Origin: Zygnema cylindricum
Taxonomy: Eukaryota; Streptophyta; Zygnematophyceae; Zygnematales; Zygnemataceae
Direction: 5' to 3'
Length of the DNA: 64,000 nucleotides
Assembly: GCA_037447655.1 (NCBI GenBank)
Contig: JBBHKE010002816.1
Coordinates: forward strand, 62,001 to 126,000
Made by a program: the position numbers and the translations under genes. Below the pieces are notes generated by a model. That model made no database searches. It worked only from the letters and a program-made list of their open reading frames with translations, and was not told where the DNA came from. Below, piece after piece: positions 51,807-63,488 of this stretch (its first letter is position 1; each line of letters opens with the position of its first letter).

Positions 51807-52851
51807 TGAAACTCTAGACCTCCATAGGTCCTCAAAATGAACAGCTTGCAAGAAGCCTCTAAGATAACCCTGACCCCTCTGTGTTTCAAGAAATATAACT
51901 ACCATCCTGGCACAAAAAAACTCTAACCACCTTCACCCCTGTGAAGAAAAGATTCCCTTGAGTGGATAGCAGAAAGAATCTCTGAATTTGCTCCCCTGGG
52001 CAATAAGTTATAGAGGGTTAAATTTGATCTTTTGTACAAAAGCTTTTTGGGAGAGAAGGTCATATCTAGTAATTTTTCTAAGTCCTATCTCTCTCACAAA
52101 TTCTATCGACTGATGCACGAAACTAATCATATTACACTTCTGTACACAAAAGTACAGTTGCCAGTGTACTTTCTGTACGGATACTGTACAACATGGCCTA
52201 AATGTCGACACGTGGTATATCCGGATTTGCTCCCTTAATCGTCGGAGATGCCGCGATCCAATGTCATGTTGCCACGTGTCATATAATAAAGCAAGGACCA
52301 AAAACCGCCGAAATTCTCTTTCGAGATCTTGGCATTCATTTCGGTCGTCCGATTAAATGCAGATTTAATCGTAGCCGAAATAAATACCTGCGAGGTATTC
52401 GTTTCGCTATCAAAACAAATGTGCAATAATAGTTTCATGTCTGTACCCTAATCTGTTCTTTTACATAACCAAACCTATGTATCCTGTAAATAGTTTCTGT
52501 TAAATGAATTTGTCAGCGTAGTAATGTTTATCTAATTATCAAACTTAATATATTCTAACACTAGTCATAGACTAAATGGATAGAGCTACCGGCTATTAGC
52601 GGCTTTGACGGCCAGTAGGTACCAGGATCAAGTCCTGTGTCCGCCAACTTTTCTTTAAGTAAATCAACTAATCTACTACCAGTAAATCTTAGGATAACAT
52701 AGACAACCATGGCTCTAGATTCATCTCCGACTTTCAGTGACTGCAACAAGTGTGGGAGTTGAGGAGAGAAGTTAGAGGCATACTGCCTTGGCTTCTTTTC
52801 TGCAATTTATTTTAGACCTAGAAAATACTAAACGAACCATCAATTTCTACA
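51807..52851 (-). mobile_element. Copia LTR (family A), minus strand
   Basis: On the minus strand it starts TGTAGAAATTGATGG and ends GAGTTTCA, and it matches 58577-59631. It joins copia remnant C2 upstream (as its 3' LTR) to C1 downstream (as its 5' LTR). The C1 primer site was then split by the chromovirus. It carries a tRNA-like segment read on the + strand (52561-52650) and the hairpin CTTCACAGGGGTGAAG (51931-51946). Confidence 0.8.
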
Positions 52852-55179
52852 CTTCATATACCTGAGTTATTGTAATAAAGACTTAACCCACATCAGCTCT
52901 TTCAGAACGGAGCAAGAGGCAATGTACTCAGCCTCGATAGTGGACTAAGCAACCACCTTTTGTTGCTTGCTACTCCAAAAGCAAGCACCTTCTCCCACAT
53001 ACAACACATATCCAAAAGTGCATCTTCTCATAGGTGCATCCCCATAACTGGCATCACTCCTAGTAGTGATGTTAGTGTGCTCCCCTCCTAAATGCAACCA
53101 TAAATCCGTGGTTCCCATCGGATATTTTATCACTCTCTTGGCTGCCTCCCAATCTCTCTTCCTAAGATCATTTAGACTCTTACTGAGGACTCTAACTGAT
53201 GCCGCTATGTCTGGCCTAGTACATTTTATAAAGTAGATTAGGCTTCTTACAACCTGTATGTAAGGAATACACTTCATAAACTATCTTTCATCTGGACTCA
53301 TCTGATCATCTAAGATTATCACTCCTCCTTCTACACTCCCATCACTTAATTTCTTCAAGTCCATAGAAGTGGTACAACTGTTTGTCGTTTCTATTTGGAT
53401 TTCTTCAAGCATATTCTCTATAGCTTCTTTCTGAGTAAGTTTGATAATCTTCTTCCCCTTATCTCTCTCCATTTGAATTCCCAGAATGTATCTTGCCTCC
53501 CCTAAATCCTTCATGTCAAATCTGCTTCTAAGATCTTTCTTTAACATATTGATCTTTTCCATAGACTTATTAAACACCAACAAGTCATCCACATAAATTG
53601 CAATGAAAATAAAACCATTTTCATCCTCAAACATATAAATAGATGGTCGGAACTCATTTTGTATATATCCCAGACTGGTGAAAAACTCATCTAGTTTCTT
53701 ATTCCATTGTCTGGTAGCCAGCTTTGTTCCATATAAGGACTTTATGAGTCTCCAAACTTTGCTCTCCACTCCTTCCTATACAAACCCTTGTGGTTGACGC
53801 ATGAAGATATCTTCGTCTAGCTCACCATTGGGGAAGGCGGTCTTAAAATATATCTGGTGTATTTCCATGTCTTTCGCTGCCGCTAGACTGAGGAGAATTC
53901 TCACTGATGAAACCAAACCACCCGAGCAAAAGTCTCCTCAAAATCTATCGCCTCTTTTTGGGTGAACCCCTTTGCTACCAACTGAGCCTTATATCTCTCA
54001 ATGGTATTATGTGGGTTCAGTTTCAGTTTAAACACCTATTTGCACCGAATAGTTTTTTGTCTTGAAGACAGTCCACCAGTTCGAAAGTATTTGCTTCCAT
54101 GATGGAGGCCATCTCATTATTTATAGCTCTAATCCATCTGTCTTTCTCTTGACTGTCCATTGCCTCCGAGTATTTTTGAGGCTCATCAGGGTGGGACAAC
54201 TTAGTTACCTTGTGAGCGGCTTGATTTTCCTGTAGCCTTTTGCTGCTTCTTCGTCCACCCTCAAAGTCCGAAGTTGGAATGGAGGGAAGTCTCGGGCTCC
54301 TCCTCACTCTCTCAACAGCTCCCCTATCCATGGAATCAAGTTCCCGCTCCTCCTCCTCTGTCTCCTTAGAGTTTATAGGTATATGAGGAGATTGCGATAT
54401 ATCTCCCTTGTCTTGCTTCTCCTCGAATCTGCAATCACGTATTCCCTCAAGTCCATTCTGGGAACATCCGAGTCCTCGTCACTCTCAGACTCAAAACTCT
54501 TTCGTATCTTCTTGGTATATTTGAAGCGATCTAATGACTTTCTTTCATCCATGACAATTAAGTGTTTTACCAGAAGGATATCTTGCTTAGCTAAGTCATA
54601 GACTCTATATCCCTTGACATCCTCATCATATCCCACAAAATATCGAGGATTTCCCTTGGCATCTAGTTTCTAGTTTTTGCTATCCGTATCAAGATTGTTC
54701 CCCCTCCACGGTTCTCATGAAGCCTCAACTCCGAGAGCTTGGTAGAATCTGCTATGAAGTGACCCAGTTTCATGCACAAATGACAAAGACCATTTGGGGG
54801 CCTTGGTCCTCCAGATTGATCTTTCACTCCTTTGAAGCTGGTACACGGCTTCGTCGAATCCTTCCCCCACCTGTGCGTTCAAGCAGCTAGAGCTTAAACG
54901 ATCTTTCCTCCTCTCCAAATCTTAATAGTGTTCTCTTACACAAGTATCATCCGGACCACTATGTTCCACTTCCAAGAGTTGTCATCCATTTCCTGCACTC
55001 AGTTCACTTTGTTCCCATATTCATCAGGTAACTTCATGATGAGGGTGTTGACTTTCATCTTCATTGTACCTGTCCACCCGACACTCTCCATTTCGATATA
55101 CAAACAAGAGAGATCGTTACAATAGTCTAACATTTTTCCTCCTTTGTAAGTGTAATCCCCTTACCTTTGCTCGGCCAAC
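52852..55179 (-). pseudogene. Copia gag-pol remnant C2
   Basis: Minus-strand pieces of gag (ELQLAEQR through a damaged zinc knuckle near 54780) jump straight to the end of integrase (NNLDTDSKN, GYDEDVKGYRVYDLAKQDI) at about 54700. The protease and most of the integrase are deleted. The reverse transcriptase (53769-53281, AIYVDDLLVFNKSME) and RNase H (TRPDIAASVRVLSKSLN, EAEYIAS) follow, with frameshifts and stops. RNase H ends abruptly just before the LTR at 52851. It belongs to the same family as C4. Confidence 0.82.
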
Positions 55180-55182
55180 TGG

Positions 55183-55881
55183 AGCTCTCTCTACGCCTCC
55201 ATGGGGTCGCTCCCCTAGACGCGACTCCAAGGCTGTGACAGTGTTACTCTGCTGCGTGTTCTGTAACCTCACACTTTCTAACTCCCTTAGTACTTGCGCC
55301 AACATTTCCGTAGTGGATACGCCGTGTTCGTCCATGCTGTCGAGTCACGGGTGATAGCTCCGATACCAATGTAAAAGAGGCACGTTACACCACAACACAT
55401 ACAGTGCACAGCGTAAAACACTAAGGATCTTCCCGTAGCAACAGCAGGGATACACAGAACTCACAGACAAGGCTGAGCTTTATTACTTGAGAGAGAGAGT
55501 ACAAGGTTGCGCTAGCTGTATAGGTCTACTCCAGGTGTCCCATTCACTCGGTCTACTTGCCTATTTAAACTAGCAAACTGCTAGTCAACCTATTACTATA
55601 CAGCTGTACACGTGGGCCTTCGCGGCCAACCGAGATCTATCTAAAACTTGCTTCTACAACTATACAGTTCTAACTACATTCTGCGGCGTTGCTATGCTGC
55701 GCTGCTGCGCTACTGAGTTGCTATGCTGCGCTGCTGCGCTACCAAGTTGCTATGCTGCTATGCTGCGCTGGTCTGGAATCGCAGCTGCGCAGCTTTGGAA
55801 TCGCAACTGCGCTGCTCTGAAATCGCAACAATAGTAGCCTAGCCCCAGCCACTAAGTACCCAATTCTGTAACCCTGTTACA
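55183..55881 (-). mobile_element. Chromovirus 5' fragment: LTR, primer site, start of gag
   Basis: LTR 55370-55881 (TGTAA...TTACA) is followed on the minus strand by the primer site, with one mismatch to TGGTATCAGAGC. The first 50 or so gag codons (MDEHGVSTTEMLAQVLREL) run from 55335 to about 55183. There the sequence switches to copia gag at a shared AGAG. On the other side the LTR abuts copia C3 in the opposite orientation. Confidence 0.85.
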
Positions 55882-58562
55882 GTAAAACACACAGATTACC
55901 CTTTCCTAAAACAACCACCTATAAGGGAGAAAAAAATCTAGATCTAGTACACACAGATATTTGGGGACCGGCTAAAGTGCCCTCACTGGGGGGGAAGAGA
56001 TTTATGATGACTATCACTGATGATTGGTCTCGATATTCCCGAGTTCATTTTTTGAAACACAAGTCCGAAGCTCAGGAGTGTTTTAGACAATATAAAGCGT
56101 GGAGCAAAAAACTCCATGAAACTCCAATCAAGAGAATACGGAGTGACAATGGTGGAGAGTATACTTCTAACCAATTTGAGGATTTTCTGAGGGAAAATGG
56201 GGTCCAACACCAAAAGACAGTCTCAAAAAACCCGGAACAGAATGGGGTAGCTGAAAGGTTAAATAGAACACTAAGTGATAGTGCAAGAATTATGTTGTCT
56301 GATAAGAAGATAGGAAAAAGGTTTTGGGCAGAAGCAATAAACTGTGCTAATTACCTCAAAAATAGAGTTCTTACTTCAGCTATTAAAGATCAAACACCTT
56401 ATGAGAGATGGACAGGCCGGAAACCAGACATATCTCACTTTAAGGTTTTCGACAGTCAAGTATTCAGTCTAGATACTGATCGGTCCAATTGGAAGCTAGA
56501 TCCTAAAGGAATACCGGGATACTTGTTAGGATATTATGAGGATTTTAAAGGATATAGAGTTTATGATCTAAAAAGGGAAGATATAATCTTAGTAAAGCAT
56601 CTAGTAGTTATGGATGAAGAAAAGTCTGTGGATCCCTTGAAATATACGAAGTCAGTAAAAATCAGATTTGAGTCAGAAAATTCCGATGACTTTGAGCTTC
56701 CTAACTATCCAGGTTTTAGAGAAGATGACATTCTTGCAGGAACAAATCAGACCGAAAAGGACTCGGCTATGGAAACTCCAGTGACAACTCTACTTGAAGC
56801 GGAAGATGTGGTTGAAATTGATTCGAAATCAAGGGATAGGGGAGAAGCTGAGTCTGTTCGAAAGAATCCACGAGAACTATCTATTCCGGCCTCAAATTTT
56901 GAGGGGAGAAGGAGAAGTAGCAAAAGATTGCAAGAAAAACAGGTTAATAACAAGGTAACTAAACTATCTCATCAAGATGAACCTCAAACTTATGGAGAGG
57001 CGATGACTTGTCTAGAAAGAAATCGGTGGAAGACAACCATCAATAAGGAGATGGCCTCAATTATGGCAGCCGATACTTGGGAGTTGGTGGATTGTCCACC
57101 TAACCGAAAACCAATCGGTTGTAAGTGGGTTTTCAAATTAAAACTGAACCCAGATAACACAATCGAGCGCTACAAGGCCAGATTAGTGGCAAAGGGATTT
57201 ACACAAAAGGAGGGAATTCACTACGAGGAAACCTTTGCCCCGGTGGTCAAATTTCCCTCCGTCCGCATACTTCTCAGCCTGGCAACAGCGAAAGACATGG
57301 AAGTGCACCAGATGGACATCAAAACAGCCTTTTTGCATGGAGAATTCAAAGAGGAGATCTTCATGCGACAACCTGAAGGGTTTGTGGAGGAAGGAGAGGA
57401 GAGTAAGGTATGCCGGCTGATTAAATCTCTTTATGGTTTGAAACAGGCCCCTTGACAATGGAATAAGAAGCTTGATGAGTTTCTTACCGGTCTGGGATAT
57501 ATCTGGATCAGCTCAGATCACTCAATCTATGTTTTCGAAGATGAGGAAGGTTTTATATTTATTGCAATTTATGTTGATGATTTGCTTGTTTTAATTAAAT
57601 CAATGGAAAAAATAAATAAACTAAAAACCGATCTTAAGGGGAGATCTGAAATGAAGGATATGGTAGAAGCAAAATATATTTTGGGAATTTAAGTAGAGAG
57701 AGACCGAAAAAGAAAAATTATATGATTGACTCAAAAGGAAGCAATAGGGAACATGCTTGAAAATTTTCAAATGGATAAGGCTAATAGTTGTACAACTCCA
57801 ATGGAGTTGAAGAAGGGAAGTGAGGGGAGTGAGGAAGAAGGAGTCATAGTCTTAGACGAGGAATATCTCCTGAAGAACAGAAGTTCATGCAGACTATTCC
57901 TTACAGGCAAGTAGTGGGAAGTCTAATCTATTTTATGAATTGTACCCGGCCGGATTTAGCTCCAACTGTAGGAGTGCTGAGTAGAAGTCTAAATGCTCCC
58001 ACTAAGAGGGATTGGGAGGCAGCTAAGAGTGTCCTTAGATATTTGATAGGAACTAGGGATCTATGGTTGCATTTGGGTGGGGAGAATACTGACATCACTA
58101 CTTAGAGTGATGCTAGTTATGGTGATGCTCCGATGAGGAGATGCACTTCTGGATATGTATATATGTGGGTGATGGGGCTTGCTGTTGGAGTAGAAAACAA
58201 CAAAATGTTATTGCTCAGTCCACCATGGAGGCTGAGTATATGGCCTCTTGCTCTGCTGTAAAAGAATTGATGTGGGTCAAGTCTTTGCTTTGTGAGCTTG
58301 GTCACCTTAAGAGTGGTATGCAGAATTTTTTTTGTGATAATCAGGCAGCAATCGCTATTTCTACCAATCCTAAACATCATTTTAAAGCCAAACACATAAA
58401 CATCAGACTCAACTTTGTTAGAGAGAAAGTAGAAATCAAAATAATCAGTTTAGAGTACAGATCAGATAGTGAGATGGTAGCAGATATGATGACCAAACCT
58501 GTGCCTTCCCCTAAGCTAATTTTCTGCAGGGAGAAGTGTGGTCTGAAATTAAAGATTGACTA
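55882..58562 (+). pseudogene. Copia pol remnant C3
   Basis: The 5' part is missing up to the GAG-pre-integrase region (HRLPFPKT). The integrase follows (DLVHTDIWG, IRSDNGGEY, NPEQNGVAERLNRTL), with its DDE residues present. The reverse transcriptase reads [31 protein letters not shown] and AIYVDDLL. Lesions include a TGA at 57453-57455, where the normal LKQAPRQW has CGA, a stop near 57690, a frameshift near 57870, a TAG near 58104 and a shift near 58150. RNase H (TRPDLAPTVGVLSRSL, TMEAEYMASCSAVKELMWV) ends at 58562. A purine-rich AAAATAAGGGGAG tract precedes the 3' LTR. Confidence 0.88.
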
Positions 58563-58576
58563 GAAAATAAGGGGAG

Positions 58577-59631
58577 TGTAGAAATTAATGGTCCATTTTA
58601 ATTATTTTCTAGGTCTAAATAGAAATATAGAAAGAAGCCGAGGCAGTCTACCTCTAACTTCTCTCTCTCACTCTCAAACGTGTCGCAGTCACTGAGAAAT
58701 TGGAGAGGGAGCTATAGCCATGGCTACCTAGGCTATCCAGAGGTTTACGGGAAATTTATATTAGTTAGGGGTTTATTTACTAAAAGGTATGTGCCGGCCA
58801 CAGGATTTGATCCTGGTACCTACTGGCCGACAAACAGCAGATAGCCGGTAGCTTTATCCGTTAAGTCTATAACTGGTGTTACGAAATATAGGGTTTGATA
58901 TTTAGTTAATCATTAACACGTAGGATTATTCATTTAACTGAAACTATTCACGCGAGACATAGATCCGGTAATATATAAGTACGGATTACGATACGGACAA
59001 GAAATCAATATTGCGCATTTATTTCTTTATTGAAACGAATACCGCGCATGTATTTATTACGGCTACGATTAAATTCGAATTTAATCGGACGGCCGGAATT
59101 AGCGCCGAGATCGCGGAAGAAGATTTTGGCGGTTTGTGGCCATCGCCACATCAGATGACACGTGGCGGAATGATATTGGATCGCGGCATCTCCGAGGATT
59201 AAGGGAGCGAATCCGGATATACCACGTGTCGACATTTAGGGCATGTCGTACAATGTCCGTACATAAAGTACACCGGCAGCTGTACTTTTGCGTACAGAAC
59301 TGTAATCTGATTGGTTCCGTACATTAGTAGATAGAGTCTGTGAGAGAGATAGGACTTAGAAAAATTAGGAGATAGGACCCTCTCTCCCAGAGAGCTTCTG
59401 TACAAAAGGTCAACTTTGACCCTCCATAACTTACTGCTTAGGGGAGCAAATTTAGAGATTCTTTTTGCTATCAACTCAGGGGAGTCTGGCCATCACAAGG
59501 GTGCGGCTGGTCATAGTTTTTGTTTTCCAGGGTGGCAGTTGTTTTTGCTGAAACACAAAGGGGTCAGAGTTATCCTAGAGGCTTCTTGAAAGCTGTCCAC
59601 TCTGAGGACTTATGGAGGTCTCAGAGTTTGA
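58577..59631 (+). mobile_element. Copia LTR (family A), 3' LTR of C3
   Basis: It starts TGTAGAAATTAATGG right after the polypurine tract and ends GAGTTTGA, matching the minus-strand copy at 51807-52851. It holds an antisense tRNA-like segment (58795-58880) and the hairpin ACTCAGGGGAGT (59474-59485). Confidence 0.82.
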
Positions 59632-59971
59632 AGTAGTACTTTTTGGTATGGTAAAACAATATAATTGGTCCGTACTTCAGTAGGTAGGAGTTATTAGAGG
59701 GAATTAGGACTTAGTTTTTTTTTACAGTCACCTCTCCCTTTGAGGGTTTGTATAAAATAGGCATCTTTGCCACCCCATAACTTATCGCATGGTTAGGTGT
59801 TTTCAGAGATTCTTTTTCTTACGCATTTAGGGGAGTCTAGACTGCACAGAGGTGCAGTTAGATTGTCTGTTTGTCAACTTGGGTTGCAATGGTTGCCATT
59901 GAAAGTGGGTTAGTTAATAACTATCTAGTGGCTTCTGAATTCTGTAGTCCAATGGAGGTCACATAATAGCA
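59632..59971 (+). mobile_element. Partial copia LTR joined to the family A LTR
   Basis: After 59631 a second leader-like block starts, equivalent to the last 340 bases of an LTR. It includes AGGGTTTGTATAAAATAGGC, the hairpin CTGCACAGAGGTGCAG (59842-59857) and the closing GAATTCTGTAGTCCAATGGA. It ends TAGCA, next to a primer site. It serves as the truncated 5' LTR of C4. Confidence 0.7.
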
Positions 59972-59985
59972 GGTTACGGGCCCAC
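59972..59985 (+). other. Copia primer-binding site of C4
   Basis: GGTTACGGGCCCAC matches the tRNA-iMet anticodon-arm primer site with one change. That change turns the embedded ATG into ACG and so removes the gag start codon. Confidence 0.75.
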
Positions 59986-62328
59986 CCTCTAGGGTGCCCA
60001 TCTTGAATCGATCAGGGTTTATCTATTGGGAAGCTATGATGATAAGGGCTTTGTGTGAAAAACGATAGTGGGGTATTGTTAGTGGACAAATGAAACGTCC
60101 ACTTTAGGGAACACCACTGGGATTTGGTGGAATAAGGTTTTTTTGTAGCAAAATCTGCTGCAGCAGAGGAGGTAGATGATGGGGAAAGTTGTGTGTTCAA
60201 AAAAGGGAAAGAAAATGAGACACCTCTTACTCCTATTAGTATTATTCCCACGACACCCGGAGGGGCGATCGTGAAGACCGTGGAGACCGATACTCAAATG
60301 TGGGAAGACACCAACATGGCTACCAAGAACTTCATTATGAGATACCTCACACAAGCTTTGGCAACTCCTCACTTTCACATTTACAAGGACGAGGAATTTA
60401 GGGTGAGTTTGATAGAGATCTATAGAGCTAGTACAATTCAGGAGCTCCAGTTGGCAAAGCAAAAGTTAGGAAATTATACTTACAAAAGGGGAAAAATGTT
60501 AGACTACTGTAATGATCTTTCTTGTTTGTATATAGAGATGGAGAGTGCCGGATGGACAAGTACAATGAAGATGAAGGTTAACAGTCTAATCATAAAGTTA
60601 CCCAACGAGTATAAAGATATAGTGTACGGCGTACAGGAAATGACTGATAGTTCATGGAAGTGGAATACAATGGTCCGCATGATACTTGTGCAGGAGAAAA
60701 CGATTAAAATCAGGAGAGGAGGAAAGAGCAATCAAGCTCTAGCCGCCAGAAGGGATAGGTGGAAACCGGACCCAAAAAAACCATACAAAGGAGAAATAGT
60801 TTAGCCTAGAGGACCAAGGCACTCAAATGGCCTATGTCATTTTTGCAAAAAGCCGAGACAATTTATCGCGGATTGTGTCAAGCAATTAGAGCAGAGGCTC
60901 AAAGAGAACCATGGAGGAGGTTCTTCTAGAGGGAATAAAAAGACACTTTTGGTCACAAAGGTGACAGGAGAGACCGAGGACAAGTCCTTTGAGGAGGATG
61001 GGGAGCTTCTTCTTGACGAGAGTTTGGAGGAAAAGGAAATCCCTCGAAGACAAAAGTGTGCCCTTAGAGCATTTTGGGAAGCTCTATTCGAAGGATGGAT
61101 CATCGACTCAGGTGTATCTATGCATATGTTTTAAGACAAGGACCTCTTCACTAAGCTAAGGAAAATCCCTTCTGTAGAAATAGAGTATAGGGATAGGAGA
61201 GTGGTTACTACAGATCTAGTGGGATCAATAGATCTGAAAGTCTTAGTAGAGGGTAAGACTTCTATACTCACATTCTCAGATATACTTTACATTCCTCAGG
61301 TGAGTAAAAATCTTGTCTCTACGTATGTGTTAGATGAAAAAGAGTTTGATACCTTCACTAGAAAGGGAGTTTTTACAGCTATGTATAGGGATGAAATTTA
61401 CTTCACGGCAGATAAGGGTAGCCAAGGAATGTTTAGGCTTAACCTGAGAAATGAAAAGAAGAATGCTTACTAGGTTGGTGTTCCTAAGTAGATGATTTGG
61501 CATAAACGATTTTGGCATGTGCATTTTGATAGGCTAACGGAAGGGAAGAAGCTTAAGGCAGTAGAAGACATTCAGTTTGGGGATAATGAAATGATGAATG
61601 ATTGTAGTGGTTGTGCTCAACGTAAGGCTCACAGACTTCCCTTTCCCAAAGACGCCACATATAGAGGTGAGAAAGTATTAGACCTCGTCCACACAGATAT
61701 CTGGGGACGTTCAAAAGTTCCCTCGGTTAAAAGAAAGAGGATTATGTTGACAATAACCAATGACTGGTCTAGATACTCTAGAGTCTATTTCCTAAAATCA
61801 AAGTCTGGAACATCAACTTACTTCAAAGAATATATAGCTTGGAGTGAGAAGTTGCATGGAACCCCCATTAAGAGGATAAAGAGTGATAATGGGGGGGAAT
61901 AAACCTCTAACCAGTTTGAGGAATACTTGAGAAATGAGGGAGTCCAGCACCAGAAAAGAGTGTCATATAACCCGGAACAAAATGGGGTAGCTGAGAGGTT
62001 TAACTGAACACTAGAAGATAGTGCATGTAGTATGTTTGCCGACAAGAAAACACGAAAGAGATTTTGAGTAGAGGCCATGAATCGTGCCATCTACATTAAG
62101 AATAGAGTCCTTACCTCAGCTGTAAAATGAATGACACCTTATGAGGGATGGGTGGGAAGGAAACGAGATATCTCTCACCTTAAAGTATTCGATATCTTAG
62201 TTTACAGTCTTGACACGGTTAAGAAAAACTAGAAACTAGATGCTAAGGGAAAACCCGGATACTTTGTAGAATATGATGAGGATGTCAAGGGATATAAAGT
62301 CTATGACATAGCAAAGAGAGATATCATT
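59986..62328 (+). pseudogene. Copia gag-pol remnant C4, first part
   Basis: The damaged gag start (reading SRVPILNRSGFIYWEA in the conserved frame) is followed by a longer gag frame (60193-60804). A degenerate zinc knuckle (CHFCKKPRQFIADC, the His lost) and a protease with IIDSGVSMHM come next. The GAG-pre-integrase region has CSGCAQRKAHRLPFPK, and the integrase has DLVHTDIWG, IKSDNGGE and NPEQNGVAERFN. At least eight in-frame stops are spread along it (for example near 60802, 61132, 61471, 61900, 62005). It reaches YDIAKRDII, where a solo LTR interrupts it. Confidence 0.85.
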
Positions 62329-63488
62329 TGTTGATATTTGAGTATTTTCTAGGTCGGTATTTGGATAGAAAAAGAGTTGAGGCTGTCTGCCTCTAACTCA
62401 CCTCACGAAGCCCCCACACTTGTTGTAGTCACTCAAGGCTGGCGAGGGAGCTAGAGCCATTGCTACCTAAGCTCTCCACAGAGACAAGATTAGATAATGG
62501 GATGTTTACTAAAATAGGTATTTGATGGACCCAAGATTTGATCATAGTACCTACCGTCCGTCAATTAACCCGTAGCTGTTAGCTTTGTCTGTTTAGTCTA
62601 GAACATGTAGGGTTTGAAAAGAATGTAAACATGTACACGTAGACAAATTCATTTAACAAGGCGAATTGATTCTTAGTACATAGATATAGTAGTACGGTTT
62701 ACGCTACTTCGCGAAACTAATACCGCGCATTTGTTTTGACGGCGAAATAAATTTCGCGCACATATTTTTGACGGGTAGAATTGAATGTCGGATTTAATCG
62801 ACAGTCGTGGTACGAGCCGAGATTCCCGAATATCCGCCTTGGCGTTTTCTGGCGCCGCCACTCCGGATGAGACGTGGAAATGCGCTGGAGGATTGCAGAA
62901 TCTTCGGAACGCAAGATAACAAGTTTGGATGTGACAACTATCACCTATATGGTCCTGTCGTACAATTGCCGTACGGAAAGTACTTTGGCGCCTTTACTTT
63001 TTTGTACGGTACAGTCCTGTGATAGGCGCCGTACTTTAATAGAAGGGGTTTAGAGAGGGACTAAGACTTAGAATTTTTTGGGTAGGTAGCCGCCTTTCCC
63101 AGAGAGCATCTTGTATAAAAGGCTAACTTTGGCCAGCCATATCTATCAACTCAGTTGACCATTTTCAGTGATTCTTTTTGTTGCAGACTAGGGGGAGTCC
63201 ATGCTACACACGGGTGTAGTTGATCAGAGTTTTTGCCTGCTTGGGTGGCTGTGTTTCAAAGGGAAAGTCAAAGTGGGTGAATGTGTTCAAAACTCATATT
63301 CTAACTTTGAATTCTGTGGTGAAACTGAGCACACAAAAAGACTTATTTCACAAATGTGAAGCTGTAATGGGGCTCTAATTCTCAAAGGGTCAATCATTTG
63401 GGTTTATATATACTTGGATTCAGCACTATCTAGATTAGCTTCTTTGGACCTGCGAATTCTGTGTGGCAATGGAGCCCATAGAATTACA
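62329..63488 (+). mobile_element. Solo copia LTR (family B) inside C4
   Basis: 1160 bases, starting TGTTGATATTTG and ending GAATTACA, with a perfect 5-base duplication TCATT (62324-62328 and 63489-63493). Removing it and one TCATT restores the C4 frame across KRDII-LVKHPVVIDEG. It contains an antisense tRNA-like segment (62515-62600), a TATAAAAGG box (63114-63122), and hairpins at 63186-63199, 63204-63219 and 63347-63360. Confidence 0.93.
63114..63122 (+). promoter_or_regulatory. TATA box of the family B LTR
   Basis: TATAAAAGG follows a conserved AGAGAGC element and precedes the hairpin-bearing leader. The same position reads TATAAAATAGG in 59632-59971 and ACTATAAAGG in 1266-2361 and 36720-37949. 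It is the likely core promoter of the element; the transcription start was not determined. Confidence 0.55.

Noticed and set aside
52561-52650. Functional tRNA gene
   Set aside because: The A-box and T-arm are recognisable but no full acceptor stem can be paired, and the sequence recurs inside LTRs.
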